Source: Candidatus Caldisaccharidevorator malaysiensis | Lineage (GTDB): Bacteria > Armatimonadota > Fervidibacteria > Fervidibacterales > Fervidibacteraceae | DNA length: 34,100 nt | Direction of reading: 5' to 3' | Assembly: GCA_025057575.1 (NCBI GenBank) | Contig: JANXBO010000027.1 | Coordinates: forward strand, 1-34,100 | Shown here: positions 16,777 to 24,647 of the stretch, in pieces | Layout of the letters: every line of letters begins with the position of its first letter | Position numbering within the stretch: position 1 is the stretch's first letter | Translations under genes and position numbers: made by a program | Notes under the pieces: generated by a model | Database searches by the model: none | Told to the model about the DNA's origin: nothing | The model's input: only the letters and a program-made list of their open reading frames with translations

Positions 16777-18135
16777 ATGGAAGATCTTGCCGTTCTGGAA
16801 CTTCGGTCACGGCTTTGCTATTGGCTGGTTCAGTTACGATGGCTCGCCGTCGTCGGCACCCTGGCGACGGTCCTGACGGCATCCTATCTGGGGGTGCAGG
16901 TGCCCCTTATTCCCCTCACGATCGTGATCCTCTTGATCGGGGTCTATAACCTGTTTTTTGCCTTCACTGCCCGTCCAGAACGGCTGACGATCTTCCCAAG
17001 TCCTCAAGCCTGCGCCGCCATCCAGATGGTTTTGGACCTTTTCTTTTTAGCTTTGTTGCTTCACTTCTCCGGCGGTATAGAAAACCCCTTTTCCTTTTAC
17101 TTCGTTTTCCATATGGTGATCGGTAGCGTTCTGCTGCCCGCCAAAGCGGCTTTTGCCCTCACCGCCTTCACGGTCGTCTTGTTCGGGTTGGTCGTGATCG
17201 GAGAGTGGACAGGGCTTTTGCAACACTATCATCTTCATCCAATGCCCCTGTTGTGCCAGTCAAGTCTTTTTGTCTTCTCTACCTATTTTGCTTTAGTCGC
17301 CACATTGGTCATCGTTACCTTTATGACCTCTTTCATTGCGTGGCGGCTGCGGAAAAGGGAGTATGAAGTGCAGGAATTAGCCGCGCGCTTGCAGGAGAGG
17401 ACCCAGCAACTTTCCCAAGCCTATGAAAAAATCAGCCAGGCAGAAGCCTTTAAATCCCACCAAATGAGGAAGATGAGCCACGAACTGAGGGCGCCTCTGA
17501 ACGCTGCAATGAGCATCCTCTCGTTGCTCAAGTCGTCCGAATTAGCCTATCAGACGGACACCCATCGCCATCTTCTGGTCCGGCTGACCGCCCGCCTGAA
17601 GGAGATGCAGGACACCGTCAACGATATGTTGGTCCTTGCCCAAATCCGAGAAGCCAAAGAGGCGACCGATCGGACGCCCGTGTCCCTCTCGGCTCTGGTG
17701 ACCGAATCCTTAGAGAAGTTCCAACCAATGCTTCAGGAGAAAAAACTTTCTCTGGAAACACAGATGGATTCCCACATCCCCAACCTGTTGGGATCGGAGA
17801 CGGCCCTGTCCCAAATGGTGGATAATCTCATTAGTAACGCCATCCGCTACACCAAGCCGGGAGGGCGCATCGGCGTCAGCCTGCGAAAGGAAAACCAGAC
17901 GATTATTCTTCAGGTCTGGGACAGTGGCGTTGGCATACCCGCCGAAGATCTGCCTCACATCTTCGAAGAGTTCTACCGAGGGCGCAATGCCCGTCAGATG
18001 ACCCACGAAGGGACCGGTCTGGGACTGTCCATCGTCAAAGCAGCAGCGGAGGGACACGGCGGCAGTGTGGAGGTGGACAGCGAGCTGGGGGTCGGGACGA
18101 CCTTTACCATCAAACTTCCCCTTGCTGCCTCGTAA
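16777..18135 (+). CDS. membrane sensor histidine kinase, RegB/PrrB-like sensor region
   Basis: The 452-residue kinase has about six membrane segments in residues 15-190, with GGIENPFSFYFVFH at 99-112. In RegB/PrrB/ActS redox kinases the comparable GGxxNPF segment senses the quinone pool. A coiled linker (191-225) leads to the dimerisation helix with the phospho-acceptor H235 in KMSHELRAPLN. The ATPase domain follows, with N-box DNLISNAIRYT, G1 DSGVGIP, F-box IFEEFYRG and G2 GTGLGLSIVK. No cysteine sits in the linker, so the redox Cys of RegB is absent. It is divergent from hypA and ends tail-to-tail, 16 bases from the response regulator gene. A role in redox or H2 control of the hydrogenase is inferred. 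Confidence 0.9.
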   Translation: MEDLAVLELRSRLCYWLVQLRWLAVVGTLATVLTASYLGVQVPLIPLTIVILLIGVYNLFFAFTARPERLTIFPSPQACAAIQMVLDLFFLALLLHFSGGIENPFSFYFVFHMVIGSVLLPAKAAFALTAFTVVLFGLVVIGEWTGLLQHYHLHPMPLLCQSSLFVFSTYFALVATLVIVTFMTSFIAWRLRKREYEVQELAARLQERTQQLSQAYEKISQAEAFKSHQMRKMSHELRAPLNAAMSILSLLKSSELAYQTDTHRHLLVRLTARLKEMQDTVNDMLVLAQIREAKEATDRTPVSLSALVTESLEKFQPMLQEKKLSLETQMDSHIPNLLGSETALSQMVDNLISNAIRYTKPGGRIGVSLRKENQTIILQVWDSGVGIPAEDLPHIFEEFYRGRNARQMTHEGTGLGLSIVKAAAEGHGGSVEVDSELGVGTTFTIKLPLAAS

Positions 18136-18151
18136 GTCATAAGAAGACGGG

Positions 18152-18601
18152 CTATGACGACCCTGATGGGCTTTGGGGGGAGGATTCGGTCGCCGGCAGC
18201 AGGCTCCGGATTCGTTCCAAAAGGATCTTGGGCTCTACCGGTTTATCCAAGAAATCCTGAACCGGTAAAAACTCCCCCGGACCATAGGAGGCGTCGTAGC
18301 GGTCGGTATAGAAGCGAAAGGGCGTCTTTTCGTGGAGGGAAGTGAGGACGACGATGGGGACATTGCGGACGGAAGAATCCGCCTCGTCCGACCGAATCCG
18401 CCACACCAATTGGAAACCCTCAGTGCCCGTCGGCATCATAATGTCCAGAATGACCAGGTCGGGCTTGTGCTGATGAAGAAGATCCCACGCTTCCTTGGGG
18501 TCATAGGCGTGAAAGACGGTATAACCGGCTTCCTTCAGGGTCTGACCGACGACCAGAGCAATGTCCCTGTCATCCTCTACCACCAAGATCTTATGGGTCA
18601 T
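18152..18601 (-). CDS. single-domain response regulator (last gene of the hydrogenase operon)
   Basis: The 149-residue CheY-like receiver has acidic pocket D10/D11, phospho-acceptor D53 in VILDIMMP, the switch Thr in IVVLTS and Lys in FLDKPVEP. Between the last two is an insertion (about residues 85-105, FRFYTDRYDASYGPGEFLPV) longer than in CheY. No DNA-binding or enzymatic output domain follows, only a short Ser/Pro tail. ATG 18601 is chosen because GGGGAGGG lies 6 bases before it; a longer frame exists but would overlap the small-subunit gene. It starts 13 bases after the small-subunit stop, so it is co-transcribed with the hydrogenase. The convergent kinase is its obvious candidate partner. 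With no output domain, it may act by protein contact or a phosphorelay. Confidence 0.88.
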   Translation of the reverse strand: MTHKILVVEDDRDIALVVGQTLKEAGYTVFHAYDPKEAWDLLHQHKPDLVILDIMMPTGTEGFQLVWRIRSDEADSSVRNVPIVVLTSLHEKTPFRFYTDRYDASYGPGEFLPVQDFLDKPVEPKILLERIRSLLPATESSPQSPSGSS

Positions 18602-18614
18602 AGGTGTCCCTCCC

Positions 18615-19196
18615 CTAAGCCCCCTCCCCATCCTGCTTTCCGTTATCATTCTTTCCGTCAGGGTTGACGGGAAGGGCGACTGGTCGGCTGGGCGTTAGTT
18701 CCTTGAGGATGTCCTCAACCTCCATAGGTATTTCGTGACTCTCTATGGCGGGTCCTACTTTTTTGGGAACGAGCCCCAGGGCCAAGGCAACGCCATAGAT
18801 GATCGCCTCGGGCTTGGGGGGGCAGCCGGGAATGTAAATATCAACGGGAATCACCTTGTCCACGCCACCGATGACATTGTAGGTATCAAACCAGACGCAT
18901 CCACCAACCGCGCAGGCACCGATCGCAACCACTAACTTAGGGGACGGCACCGCCTCGTAGAGCCTCTTCAACGGTTCCACCATCGGTCGCGTCACCGGAC
19001 CAGTGACTAAAAGGACATCGGCGTGTCGGGGCGAACCGACTAACTTAATGCCGAACCGTTCTACATCAAAAAAGGGGGTCAGCACGTCCAAAACCTCAAT
19101 GTCGCAGCCGTTGCACGCCCCTACATTGGTATGAAAGACCCAAAGGGACCGTCCGAAAGCCTTTGAGTGGAACTTCCGAATGAATCCCTCTTTCAT
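18615..19196 (-). CDS. hycG: group 4 [NiFe]-hydrogenase small subunit (HycG/NuoB-like)
   Basis: The 193-residue protein carries the proximal [4Fe-4S] cluster: C28-x2-C31 in GACNGCDIE, C95 in IGACAVGGC and C125 in IPGCPP, the NuoB/HycG pattern. It passes electrons between the NiFe site and the polyferredoxin on the cytoplasmic face. Its C-terminal 30 residues are polar and probably flexible. The ATG overlaps the stop of the ferredoxin gene in an ATGA. It follows the ferredoxin and large-subunit genes and is followed by the response regulator gene. The small size, with no extra ferredoxin-like domain, separates it from group 1-3 small subunits. Confidence 0.94.
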   Translation of the reverse strand: MKEGFIRKFHSKAFGRSLWVFHTNVGACNGCDIEVLDVLTPFFDVERFGIKLVGSPRHADVLLVTGPVTRPMVEPLKRLYEAVPSPKLVVAIGACAVGGCVWFDTYNVIGGVDKVIPVDIYIPGCPPKPEAIIYGVALALGLVPKKVGPAIESHEIPMEVEDILKELTPSRPVALPVNPDGKNDNGKQDGEGA

Positions 19197-19651
19197 ATCG
19201 TCTCACCGTCCAAATCTTCATCTTTCCGGAATCCGACCACCATCAGGCGATCCAAGGGGGTGGGCGGTATGTAACAGCGACCGCATCGGTTGCAGGTCCC
19301 CATAAACAACTTCTGCTCAATAAACAGGTCCTTCCGGTCGGTCGTCGCCAGTTCGTATTCGCCGTCCAGGTGAAGGGCGTCGTAGGCACAGACCTCTTCG
19401 CACCGACCGCAGTGAATGCATCGGTCCAGGTATCGGCGAATGATTCGGATGAAAGGGGAGACATCGGTAATGAGAATACACCGGGCAGGGCACACATCGG
19501 CACATCCCCCACATCCCACACACTTGTCGGTGTCTACCGTCACCCTGCCCCGATAGCCTGGCTCTGACGGTCGGGGCTCAAAAGGATACTTAAGGGTGAC
19601 CGATCCCGCTCTCTTACCGATGAGGATCTGCCGGATCTTGGAGGCAATCAT
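19193..19651 (-). CDS. hycF: hydrogenase polyferredoxin subunit (HycF/NuoI-like) with a third Cys motif
   Basis: The 152-residue subunit has two [4Fe-4S] motifs: C44-x2-C-x2-C-x3-C54-P and C78-x2-C-x2-C-x3-C88. It is predicted to wire the small subunit to the electron-input proteins. A further C120-x2-C123-x2-C126 (TCNRCGRC) lies in the C-terminal extension without a clear fourth cysteine; C58 is an unpaired candidate. The second site lacks the usual Pro after its fourth Cys (CAY). It starts 6 bases after the large-subunit stop, with GAGGGTGG directly before the ATG, and its stop overlaps the small-subunit start. N-terminal residues are basic, as in NuoI, and may contact the membrane arm. Confidence 0.92.
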   Translation of the reverse strand: MIASKIRQILIGKRAGSVTLKYPFEPRPSEPGYRGRVTVDTDKCVGCGGCADVCPARCILITDVSPFIRIIRRYLDRCIHCGRCEEVCAYDALHLDGEYELATTDRKDLFIEQKLFMGTCNRCGRCYIPPTPLDRLMVVGFRKDEDLDGETI

Positions 19652-19657
19652 CCACCC

Positions 19658-21373
19658 TCACTTCCTTTCCGTCGCTTTCAACGCCCGATATTTGCTTCGG
19701 GACAGCCGCAGCAGGTCCTTCTCTTCCAAGGTGTAGGACTGGGACCTGCCCTGATCCACCACTTCCATCCTTTCCGTGCAGGAAAAGCAGGGGTCCACGC
19801 TCCCCAGGGTAATGGGGACATCGGCAAGGTAGGTGCCTTCTTTGAACATCATCGGCACGGACTGAATGTTCTGGTAACTGGGTGCCCGAACCCGCCAGCG
19901 ATAGGGTCTGTTTTCGTATCCCGTCAGCACATAGTGAAAGACCTCTCCCCTGGGTGCCTCCACGGCGTGCATTCCATCTTTCAGTGGGGGAATTTCTTCA
20001 GGGATTTCTCCCAACAAATCGCCGACGGGTATGTCCTTCAGCAAGTTCACACACTGACGGATCATCTTAAGGGACTCAAAAATTTCGCCGATGCGAACGA
20101 GGGTCCGAGCCAAAGTGTCACAACCGTCGTGAGTGACCACTTCAAATTGGAGCAGATCGTAAGCGGCGTAGGGATGATCACGGCGAGCATCAATCGCCAC
20201 ACCACTTCCCCGTGCCGTCGGACCGACAGCGCCGCTGAGACGAACCTCCTCAGGAGTAAAGATCCCGACCCCTTTCAAGCGGGCGATGAGAGCCGTGTCG
20301 TCCTGGATCGCCTTGACCAATTCATTAGTCTGACGATCCACATCGTCGGCGACGGAAAGAATTCGGTCAAACTGGTCTGGGACGATGTCCCTTCGCACGC
20401 CTCCGACCAGGTTGATGGAAAAGTGCTTGCGGCTTCCCGTCAGATATTCGGCGAGCCACATAACGGGCTCTCGGATGCGCCAGGACTGCATAAATCCGTA
20501 GTCAAAACCGACGATGTGGCAGGCAAGACCCAGCCATAAAAGGTGGCTGTGGACTCTTTCTAATTCAAGGATCAGGCTTCGGATCACCCGTGCTCTTAAA
20601 GGCACTTCAATCCCCGCCGCCTCTTCCACCGCTTGACAGTAGGAGGTGGAATGGACGCAGCCACAGATCCCGCAAATCCGTTCGGCGAGAAACACGATCT
20701 GGTTGTAAGTCAGCACACTGTCGCCCAGTTTCTCTATTGCCCGATGGTTGTAAAAGCCCCGATAGTCGCATCCGACGACGATCTCGCCGTCAACGAACAG
20801 GCGCCATTGAGAGGGTTCTTCCAGAACGGGGAAGAAGGGACCGACAGTGACGACCGTCGCGTCGGGCGGCGGCTCTTTGAAGGGGAAGGTCTTACCCTCG
20901 TCCAAAGGCGGTTGATAGTTGTAGGGGTAGTCTTTGCGGAGGGGATAAAGACCTTCAGGGAAGCCGTCGGGCAGTGCCAGGGGTCTGGGATCGGGATGAC
21001 CGATCACCCGGATGCCGACCAAATCCTGAATCTCCCGCTCCGCCCATCCGGCACCCGGAATCACCGGCGTGATGGATTCCAAAGTTAAATCATCGGGATC
21101 AAGAAAGACTCGGACCGCCATCCGAATGTTGTCTCTATCAAACGAAAAGAAGTGAAGGACCTCAAATTTGCCATTGACCGGTCTTCGGTCGGTTCCGACC
21201 GTGATGGTGTAACGCCCTTGAAGGTCTTCAAACAGGATCCGGCACGCCTCTTTGACCCTGTCTTTAGGGACTTCTATATACAGCCGATGGGGCGTCGGGC
21301 TCTGACTGGCAATGACCGGTATGCTTTCGCTGAGCCTCCCCAAAATGGTGTCTGTGGTGAGTTGTTGCACCAT
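19658..21373 (-). CDS. hycE: group 4 [NiFe]-hydrogenase large subunit, NuoC-NuoD fusion (HycE-like)
   Basis: The 571-residue catalytic subunit makes or oxidises H2. Residues 1 to about 160 form a NuoC-like domain (GWAEREIQDLVGI), as in HycE; the rest is the NuoD-like NiFe domain. Both nickel-binding motifs are complete: L1 with C234-x2-C237-x3-H241 (ERICGICGCVHS) and L2 with D527-P-C529-x2-C532-x2-R535 (DPCFSCTER). Unlike NuoD, it should therefore carry an active metal site. A 36-residue C-terminal tail begins with Met right after Arg535, exactly where HycI cuts HycE, and a HycI-type protease is encoded upstream. GGAGGAGG precedes the ATG. The upstream 280 bases hold an operator-like repeat, so this gene may start its own transcript. 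Confidence 0.96.
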   Translation of the reverse strand: MVQQLTTDTILGRLSESIPVIASQSPTPHRLYIEVPKDRVKEACRILFEDLQGRYTITVGTDRRPVNGKFEVLHFFSFDRDNIRMAVRVFLDPDDLTLESITPVIPGAGWAEREIQDLVGIRVIGHPDPRPLALPDGFPEGLYPLRKDYPYNYQPPLDEGKTFPFKEPPPDATVVTVGPFFPVLEEPSQWRLFVDGEIVVGCDYRGFYNHRAIEKLGDSVLTYNQIVFLAERICGICGCVHSTSYCQAVEEAAGIEVPLRARVIRSLILELERVHSHLLWLGLACHIVGFDYGFMQSWRIREPVMWLAEYLTGSRKHFSINLVGGVRRDIVPDQFDRILSVADDVDRQTNELVKAIQDDTALIARLKGVGIFTPEEVRLSGAVGPTARGSGVAIDARRDHPYAAYDLLQFEVVTHDGCDTLARTLVRIGEIFESLKMIRQCVNLLKDIPVGDLLGEIPEEIPPLKDGMHAVEAPRGEVFHYVLTGYENRPYRWRVRAPSYQNIQSVPMMFKEGTYLADVPITLGSVDPCFSCTERMEVVDQGRSQSYTLEEKDLLRLSRSKYRALKATERK

Positions 21374-21425
21374 CGTCTTGTGCCTCCTCCATTGGTATGT
21401 TATGGGTTGCCTTGGGACCCAGGTA

Positions 21426-21444
21426 TGTCAGGATTATCCTGACA
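21426..21444. promoter_or_regulatory. hydrogenase operator site 3 (perfect arms)
   Basis: TGTCAGG-ATTAT-CCTGACA has perfect 7-base arms and even extends inward (GGA/TCC). It lies 53 bases before the large-subunit start, well placed to control a promoter for the catalytic genes. Confidence 0.75.
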
Positions 21445-21484
21445 AGCCGGCAATCTTCCTTTGCTTCATAAGGACGGTCGGCGC

Positions 21485-21499
21485 CTGTCATAGGGACAG
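21485..21499. repeat. palindrome CTGTC-ATAGG-GACAG
   Basis: A perfect 5-5-5 inverted repeat in the same gap as operator site 3. It shares the TGTC/GACA core but not the AGG/CCT inner bases, and the cores are closer together. It may be a secondary site or chance. Confidence 0.35.
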
Positions 21500-21653
21500 A
21501 CTTCCCAACCGATCTGCCCGACAGCCTTTTGAGAGGATTGACAGAGAGCCGCCACAAGATAGCCAATGTGACCCAAAAGGACGCTGTTGGGTAGCGAAAG
21601 CCTTTTATGTGGATGATGCTGGCGTAGGAGCTGACGATCATTGACAGCAACCC

Positions 21654-22571
21654 CTACGCAGAGACGAAAGCCAAAACGGCGCCGAGAAGGGCAATGATCA
21701 GGACCGCAAAGTAGACCCGCAGGGCTTGATCAATGCGGACTCGGGGCATCACCGCATCAATCAGCCCGATGAGAGAATAGACGACAAAGATTTTTACCAG
21801 AGTGATGAGCAGGTTGACAACTGGGTAAGCCGTCAGCCCCCACGGAAGGAAAACCGTGCAGAAGAGACCAGCAAAAACGAACTGCCGGCTCAAGAAGAAC
21901 CAGCGCAACAGGGCGAGCCTGGGTCCGCTGATTTCAATGAACGGACCCGAGATGACTTCCTGCTCCGCTTCGGCAATATCAAAGGGAAGTTTTCCGAACT
22001 GGGCTTGAAGGGCGACAAAGACGGCAACCGCCCCGATCAGCATCGGGAGGGAAAAGCCCTGGGCATAATGCCATCGCAGTTGATCTTCCAAATGGAGGGA
22101 TCGGCTTAAAGCCATTGCCCCCAACATTGCCAACATAAGAACCGGCTCCACGATCAGGTAAAGGCTGATTTCCCGAAGGCTGCCCGCATAGGCATAGGGC
22201 GAACCTGTCGCCATCGCCCCGATGACGACGGCAACGGCTCCGAGACCAATCGTGTAAAGGAAAACGATCATATCCGACTGAGCCCCTAAGGGAGCGATTC
22301 CTGATAGGGGGACCATTAAGGAAGCCACCAGGGCGGAAGAGAGGGCTACGAGGGGCGCCAGCATCTGCAAACTGATGATGCCACCGGCAGTAAACAGGTC
22401 TTCTTTGCCCAGCAATTTGAAGAGGTCCACAAAGGTTTGCCAAGGACCCACAAGAGGTCCCTCTCGGGAATGAGCCAGGTTGGCTTTGATGTATTTTCTG
22501 GTAAAACCGTCCAGAAAAGGTCCTGCGAAAAGTGTCAGGACAATATGAACGATGCCCAGCCCAATTAACAC
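21654..22571 (-). CDS. hycD: hydrogenase membrane subunit, HycD/HyfC/NuoH-like
   Basis: The 305-residue integral membrane protein has about eight helices and anchors the catalytic module to the membrane. NuoH/HycD signatures are visible: GPLVGPWQTFVDLFKLLGKED near the N-terminus (with REGP before it), LREISLYLIVEP, and FGKLPFDIAEAEQEVISGPFIEISG, whose acidic residues line the proposed ion path at the quinone-pocket-derived cavity. Length matches HycD (307). The GTG start at 22571 lies 12 bases after the NuoL-like gene, with GAGGTGAG 6 bases upstream. Its stop marks the beginning of the 280-base gap before the large-subunit gene. Confidence 0.94.
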   Translation of the reverse strand: MLIGLGIVHIVLTLFAGPFLDGFTRKYIKANLAHSREGPLVGPWQTFVDLFKLLGKEDLFTAGGIISLQMLAPLVALSSALVASLMVPLSGIAPLGAQSDMIVFLYTIGLGAVAVVIGAMATGSPYAYAGSLREISLYLIVEPVLMLAMLGAMALSRSLHLEDQLRWHYAQGFSLPMLIGAVAVFVALQAQFGKLPFDIAEAEQEVISGPFIEISGPRLALLRWFFLSRQFVFAGLFCTVFLPWGLTAYPVVNLLITLVKIFVVYSLIGLIDAVMPRVRIDQALRVYFAVLIIALLGAVLAFVSA

Positions 22572-22583
22572 TTTTCTCTCACC

Positions 22584-24647
22584 TCACGATAGAGCGCTGT
22601 AAAGGGCGATCGCCACTATCACACTAACCGTCAGCAACATCCAAACCATTGGTGGTGAACCGTTGCGAGTCCTTCTTATCGTGCGATACAGCCGGCTGAT
22701 CCAACGAATGACCGACGGATAGAGACGGTCTGGTTGGGATTGTTGAGTAATGGGACGAACAGGGGGCTCTTCAGAGGCATAAGCCGATGGATTATGGGAG
22801 CGAGCGTGGGACCGATTGACCCGAAAACCGACAAAATCCTTAAAAGGCTGATAGAACCCGTGGGTGTGGTATTTGGCGATCGTCGGACTCACCGTTGCCC
22901 CACAGTGCCAAACAGGACTCACACGCCGGGACGGATTGAGTAACCGATAGAGTCCAAAGGAGACGAGAAAGGTGACCGCCCCAGCAGCGAGGAAAGGGAT
23001 CGGGTTCCAAGTGGCGACGATCCCGTCACCAAAGTTCAACCGGATCGCCGTCAGAGAATCACCAAGGACCACATAAGGAGAAGGGGCATATCCCTTATGG
23101 AGGAGGAACGAGACAGCCTGATAGAGGGGAAGGACGAAGGCTGCGGGAGCCAACCCGATGAGAACACAAGCCACCGCCAACAACGCTTGCGGCACTTGCA
23201 TCGGCAGGGGAAGATCTTTCTTCTCTGCGGTAGCGGGCATTAGGGGACCTAAAAAGGCGCTGCCAAAGAACTTGAGGAAGGATGCCAGGGTCAGGGCGGA
23301 GATGAACAGAGCGATGGCTCCCAAAAGAGCGAACAGGGGGAGGGTGCGCCCAGCCATCAGGCAGTCACTAAAGATCATCCATTTACTGGCGAAACCATTG
23401 ACGGGCGGCAGTCCCGCAATAGCCACAGCAGCGGTCAGGGCGGTGAGCCCGGTCAGGGGCATCACGCGCATTAGCCCTCCGACTTTCGCCAGATCTGTCT
23501 CTCCTGCCCGGGCGAAAAGGGCACCTGTGTTGAGGAAGAGAAGGGATTTGTAAAGAGCGTTGTTAACGGTGTGGAACAGACCGGCTGTGAGGGCGACGAG
23601 CGCAATCGGGGGACTGATCGGCAGGAAAGTCACGCCCGCACCGATCGCCAAAACAATGTAGCCTAACTGAACGGTGATGTAGCAAGAGACCAGTTTGGCA
23701 GCGTCCGTTTGCAACAAGGCGATGAAAGCCCCGACGAAGAGGGACAACCCTCCAAAAAGCGCCAGGATCTGACCCCAGATCGTGCTGAAGAAGGAAACGG
23801 GTAGCCAGTCGGCGTAGAGGCGCAACAGTGCATAAACGGCTACTTTCGGTCCAACGGCAGCCAAGGCACCAGCAGCAGCACTGGGTGCTGATGGATAGGC
23901 TTTCCGTAACCAGAAATGAAAAGGAAAAATACCAGCGTTGATCCCGAATCCGATCAAGAAGAGGAATAATGCCGTGTGCAACCATCCCGGATGGACGAGC
24001 CCCATCTGCTCAATCGTCTGCCCGACGGCTTCAAAGGTGAGGTTCTTGGTTTCGGAAAACCGGTAGAGGATCAGCGTCGCCCCAATTAGGCACACGATCG
24101 CTGCCTGGCTGACGAGCAAATACCCTGCCCCCGCCCTCACAACCTCTTTTTCTTTCCTGTAAACGATAAAAAAGTAAGTGATCAGCGCCAGCAATTCCCA
24201 GCCGATCAAAAAGAGAATGAGGTCGGCAGCGATGACGATGAGCGCTGCCGCAACGGGAAGGAGAATAAGGAACGGGTAAAGCCGTGCCGGATTTTGCTCC
24301 TTGTAGTTTTCAATGTAAGAGAGGCTGTAAAGGCAAACCAATGTGACCACAGCAGGAACGAAGATGAGGAAAACAGCGCTCAGGTAGTCAACACCAATGG
24401 TCAGGGGCGTCGTTAGACCAGGTAGGGGGTGAAGATGAAAGGTGCTGGTCGGTCCTTGCAAAAAGACCGATACTCCCGATGAAATCAGGAAAGCACTCCC
24501 AATGAGGGTCAGGATGAAAGCGATGGGACCCATATAGTAGCGACGGCGATAAAAGAGGGGGACGAGGACACTTGCCAAGATGAGAACCATCAGACCAGTG
24601 CCGATTTGACCTTCTGTCCGTGCCAGCCAAAAAAGTCCGTTTTCCAT
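22584..24647 (-). CDS. hyfB: hydrogenase antiporter-like membrane subunit, HycC/HyfB/NuoL-like
   Basis: The 687-residue protein has about 15 hydrophobic helices and belongs to the Mrp antiporter/NuoL-M-N family. The core motif DLILFLIGWELLALITYFFIVYR carries the conserved glutamate of the ion channel. Helices with FPFHFWLRKAYPSAPSAAAGALAAVGPKVAVYALLRLYADW supply the lysine region, and HTVNNALYKSLLFLNTGAL follows. A polar C-terminal loop with VWHCGATVSPTIAKYHTHGFYQPFKDF, typical of HycC/HyfB, precedes a last helix. This is the only antiporter-like subunit in the operon, as in E. coli hydrogenase 3. Its ATG shares one base with the protease TAA (TAATG). Proton or sodium pumping is inferred. Confidence 0.94.
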   Translation of the reverse strand: MENGLFWLARTEGQIGTGLMVLILASVLVPLFYRRRYYMGPIAFILTLIGSAFLISSGVSVFLQGPTSTFHLHPLPGLTTPLTIGVDYLSAVFLIFVPAVVTLVCLYSLSYIENYKEQNPARLYPFLILLPVAAALIVIAADLILFLIGWELLALITYFFIVYRKEKEVVRAGAGYLLVSQAAIVCLIGATLILYRFSETKNLTFEAVGQTIEQMGLVHPGWLHTALFLFLIGFGINAGIFPFHFWLRKAYPSAPSAAAGALAAVGPKVAVYALLRLYADWLPVSFFSTIWGQILALFGGLSLFVGAFIALLQTDAAKLVSCYITVQLGYIVLAIGAGVTFLPISPPIALVALTAGLFHTVNNALYKSLLFLNTGALFARAGETDLAKVGGLMRVMPLTGLTALTAAVAIAGLPPVNGFASKWMIFSDCLMAGRTLPLFALLGAIALFISALTLASFLKFFGSAFLGPLMPATAEKKDLPLPMQVPQALLAVACVLIGLAPAAFVLPLYQAVSFLLHKGYAPSPYVVLGDSLTAIRLNFGDGIVATWNPIPFLAAGAVTFLVSFGLYRLLNPSRRVSPVWHCGATVSPTIAKYHTHGFYQPFKDFVGFRVNRSHARSHNPSAYASEEPPVRPITQQSQPDRLYPSVIRWISRLYRTIRRTRNGSPPMVWMLLTVSVIVAIALYSALS

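Larger units (their letters stand above)
21374..21653. promoter_or_regulatory. 280-base gap inside the hydrogenase operon with operator elements
   Basis: The otherwise tightly packed operon is interrupted here between the NuoH-like and large-subunit genes. The gap contains the perfect operator repeat at 21426-21444 and a smaller palindrome at 21485-21499. A minus-strand frame crossing the gap runs through the operator into the large-subunit gene and has no recognisable protein features, so it was not called. An internal promoter is the likely content; no clean -35/-10 pair was identified. Confidence 0.6.

Noticed and set aside
18602-18649. Longer start of the response regulator at 18649
   Set aside because: It overlaps the small-subunit gene, and the receiver domain begins at ATG 18601, which has a strong ribosome site.
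19658-21373. Large subunit as complex I NuoCD rather than hydrogenase
   Set aside because: Both CxxC motifs for NiFe binding and the HycI cleavage site are intact, and Hyp genes and a protease are adjacent.
21264-21650. Minus-strand open frame of 128 codons crossing the gap before the large-subunit gene
   Set aside because: It runs through the operator and 110 bases into the large-subunit gene, starts with a non-ATG codon and shows no domain; the neighbouring frame with GHIGYLVAALC is also too short and lacks a start.
22528-22545. Isolated GTCAGG half-site near the start of the NuoH-like gene
   Set aside because: It is inside coding sequence and has no opposite arm at the right distance.
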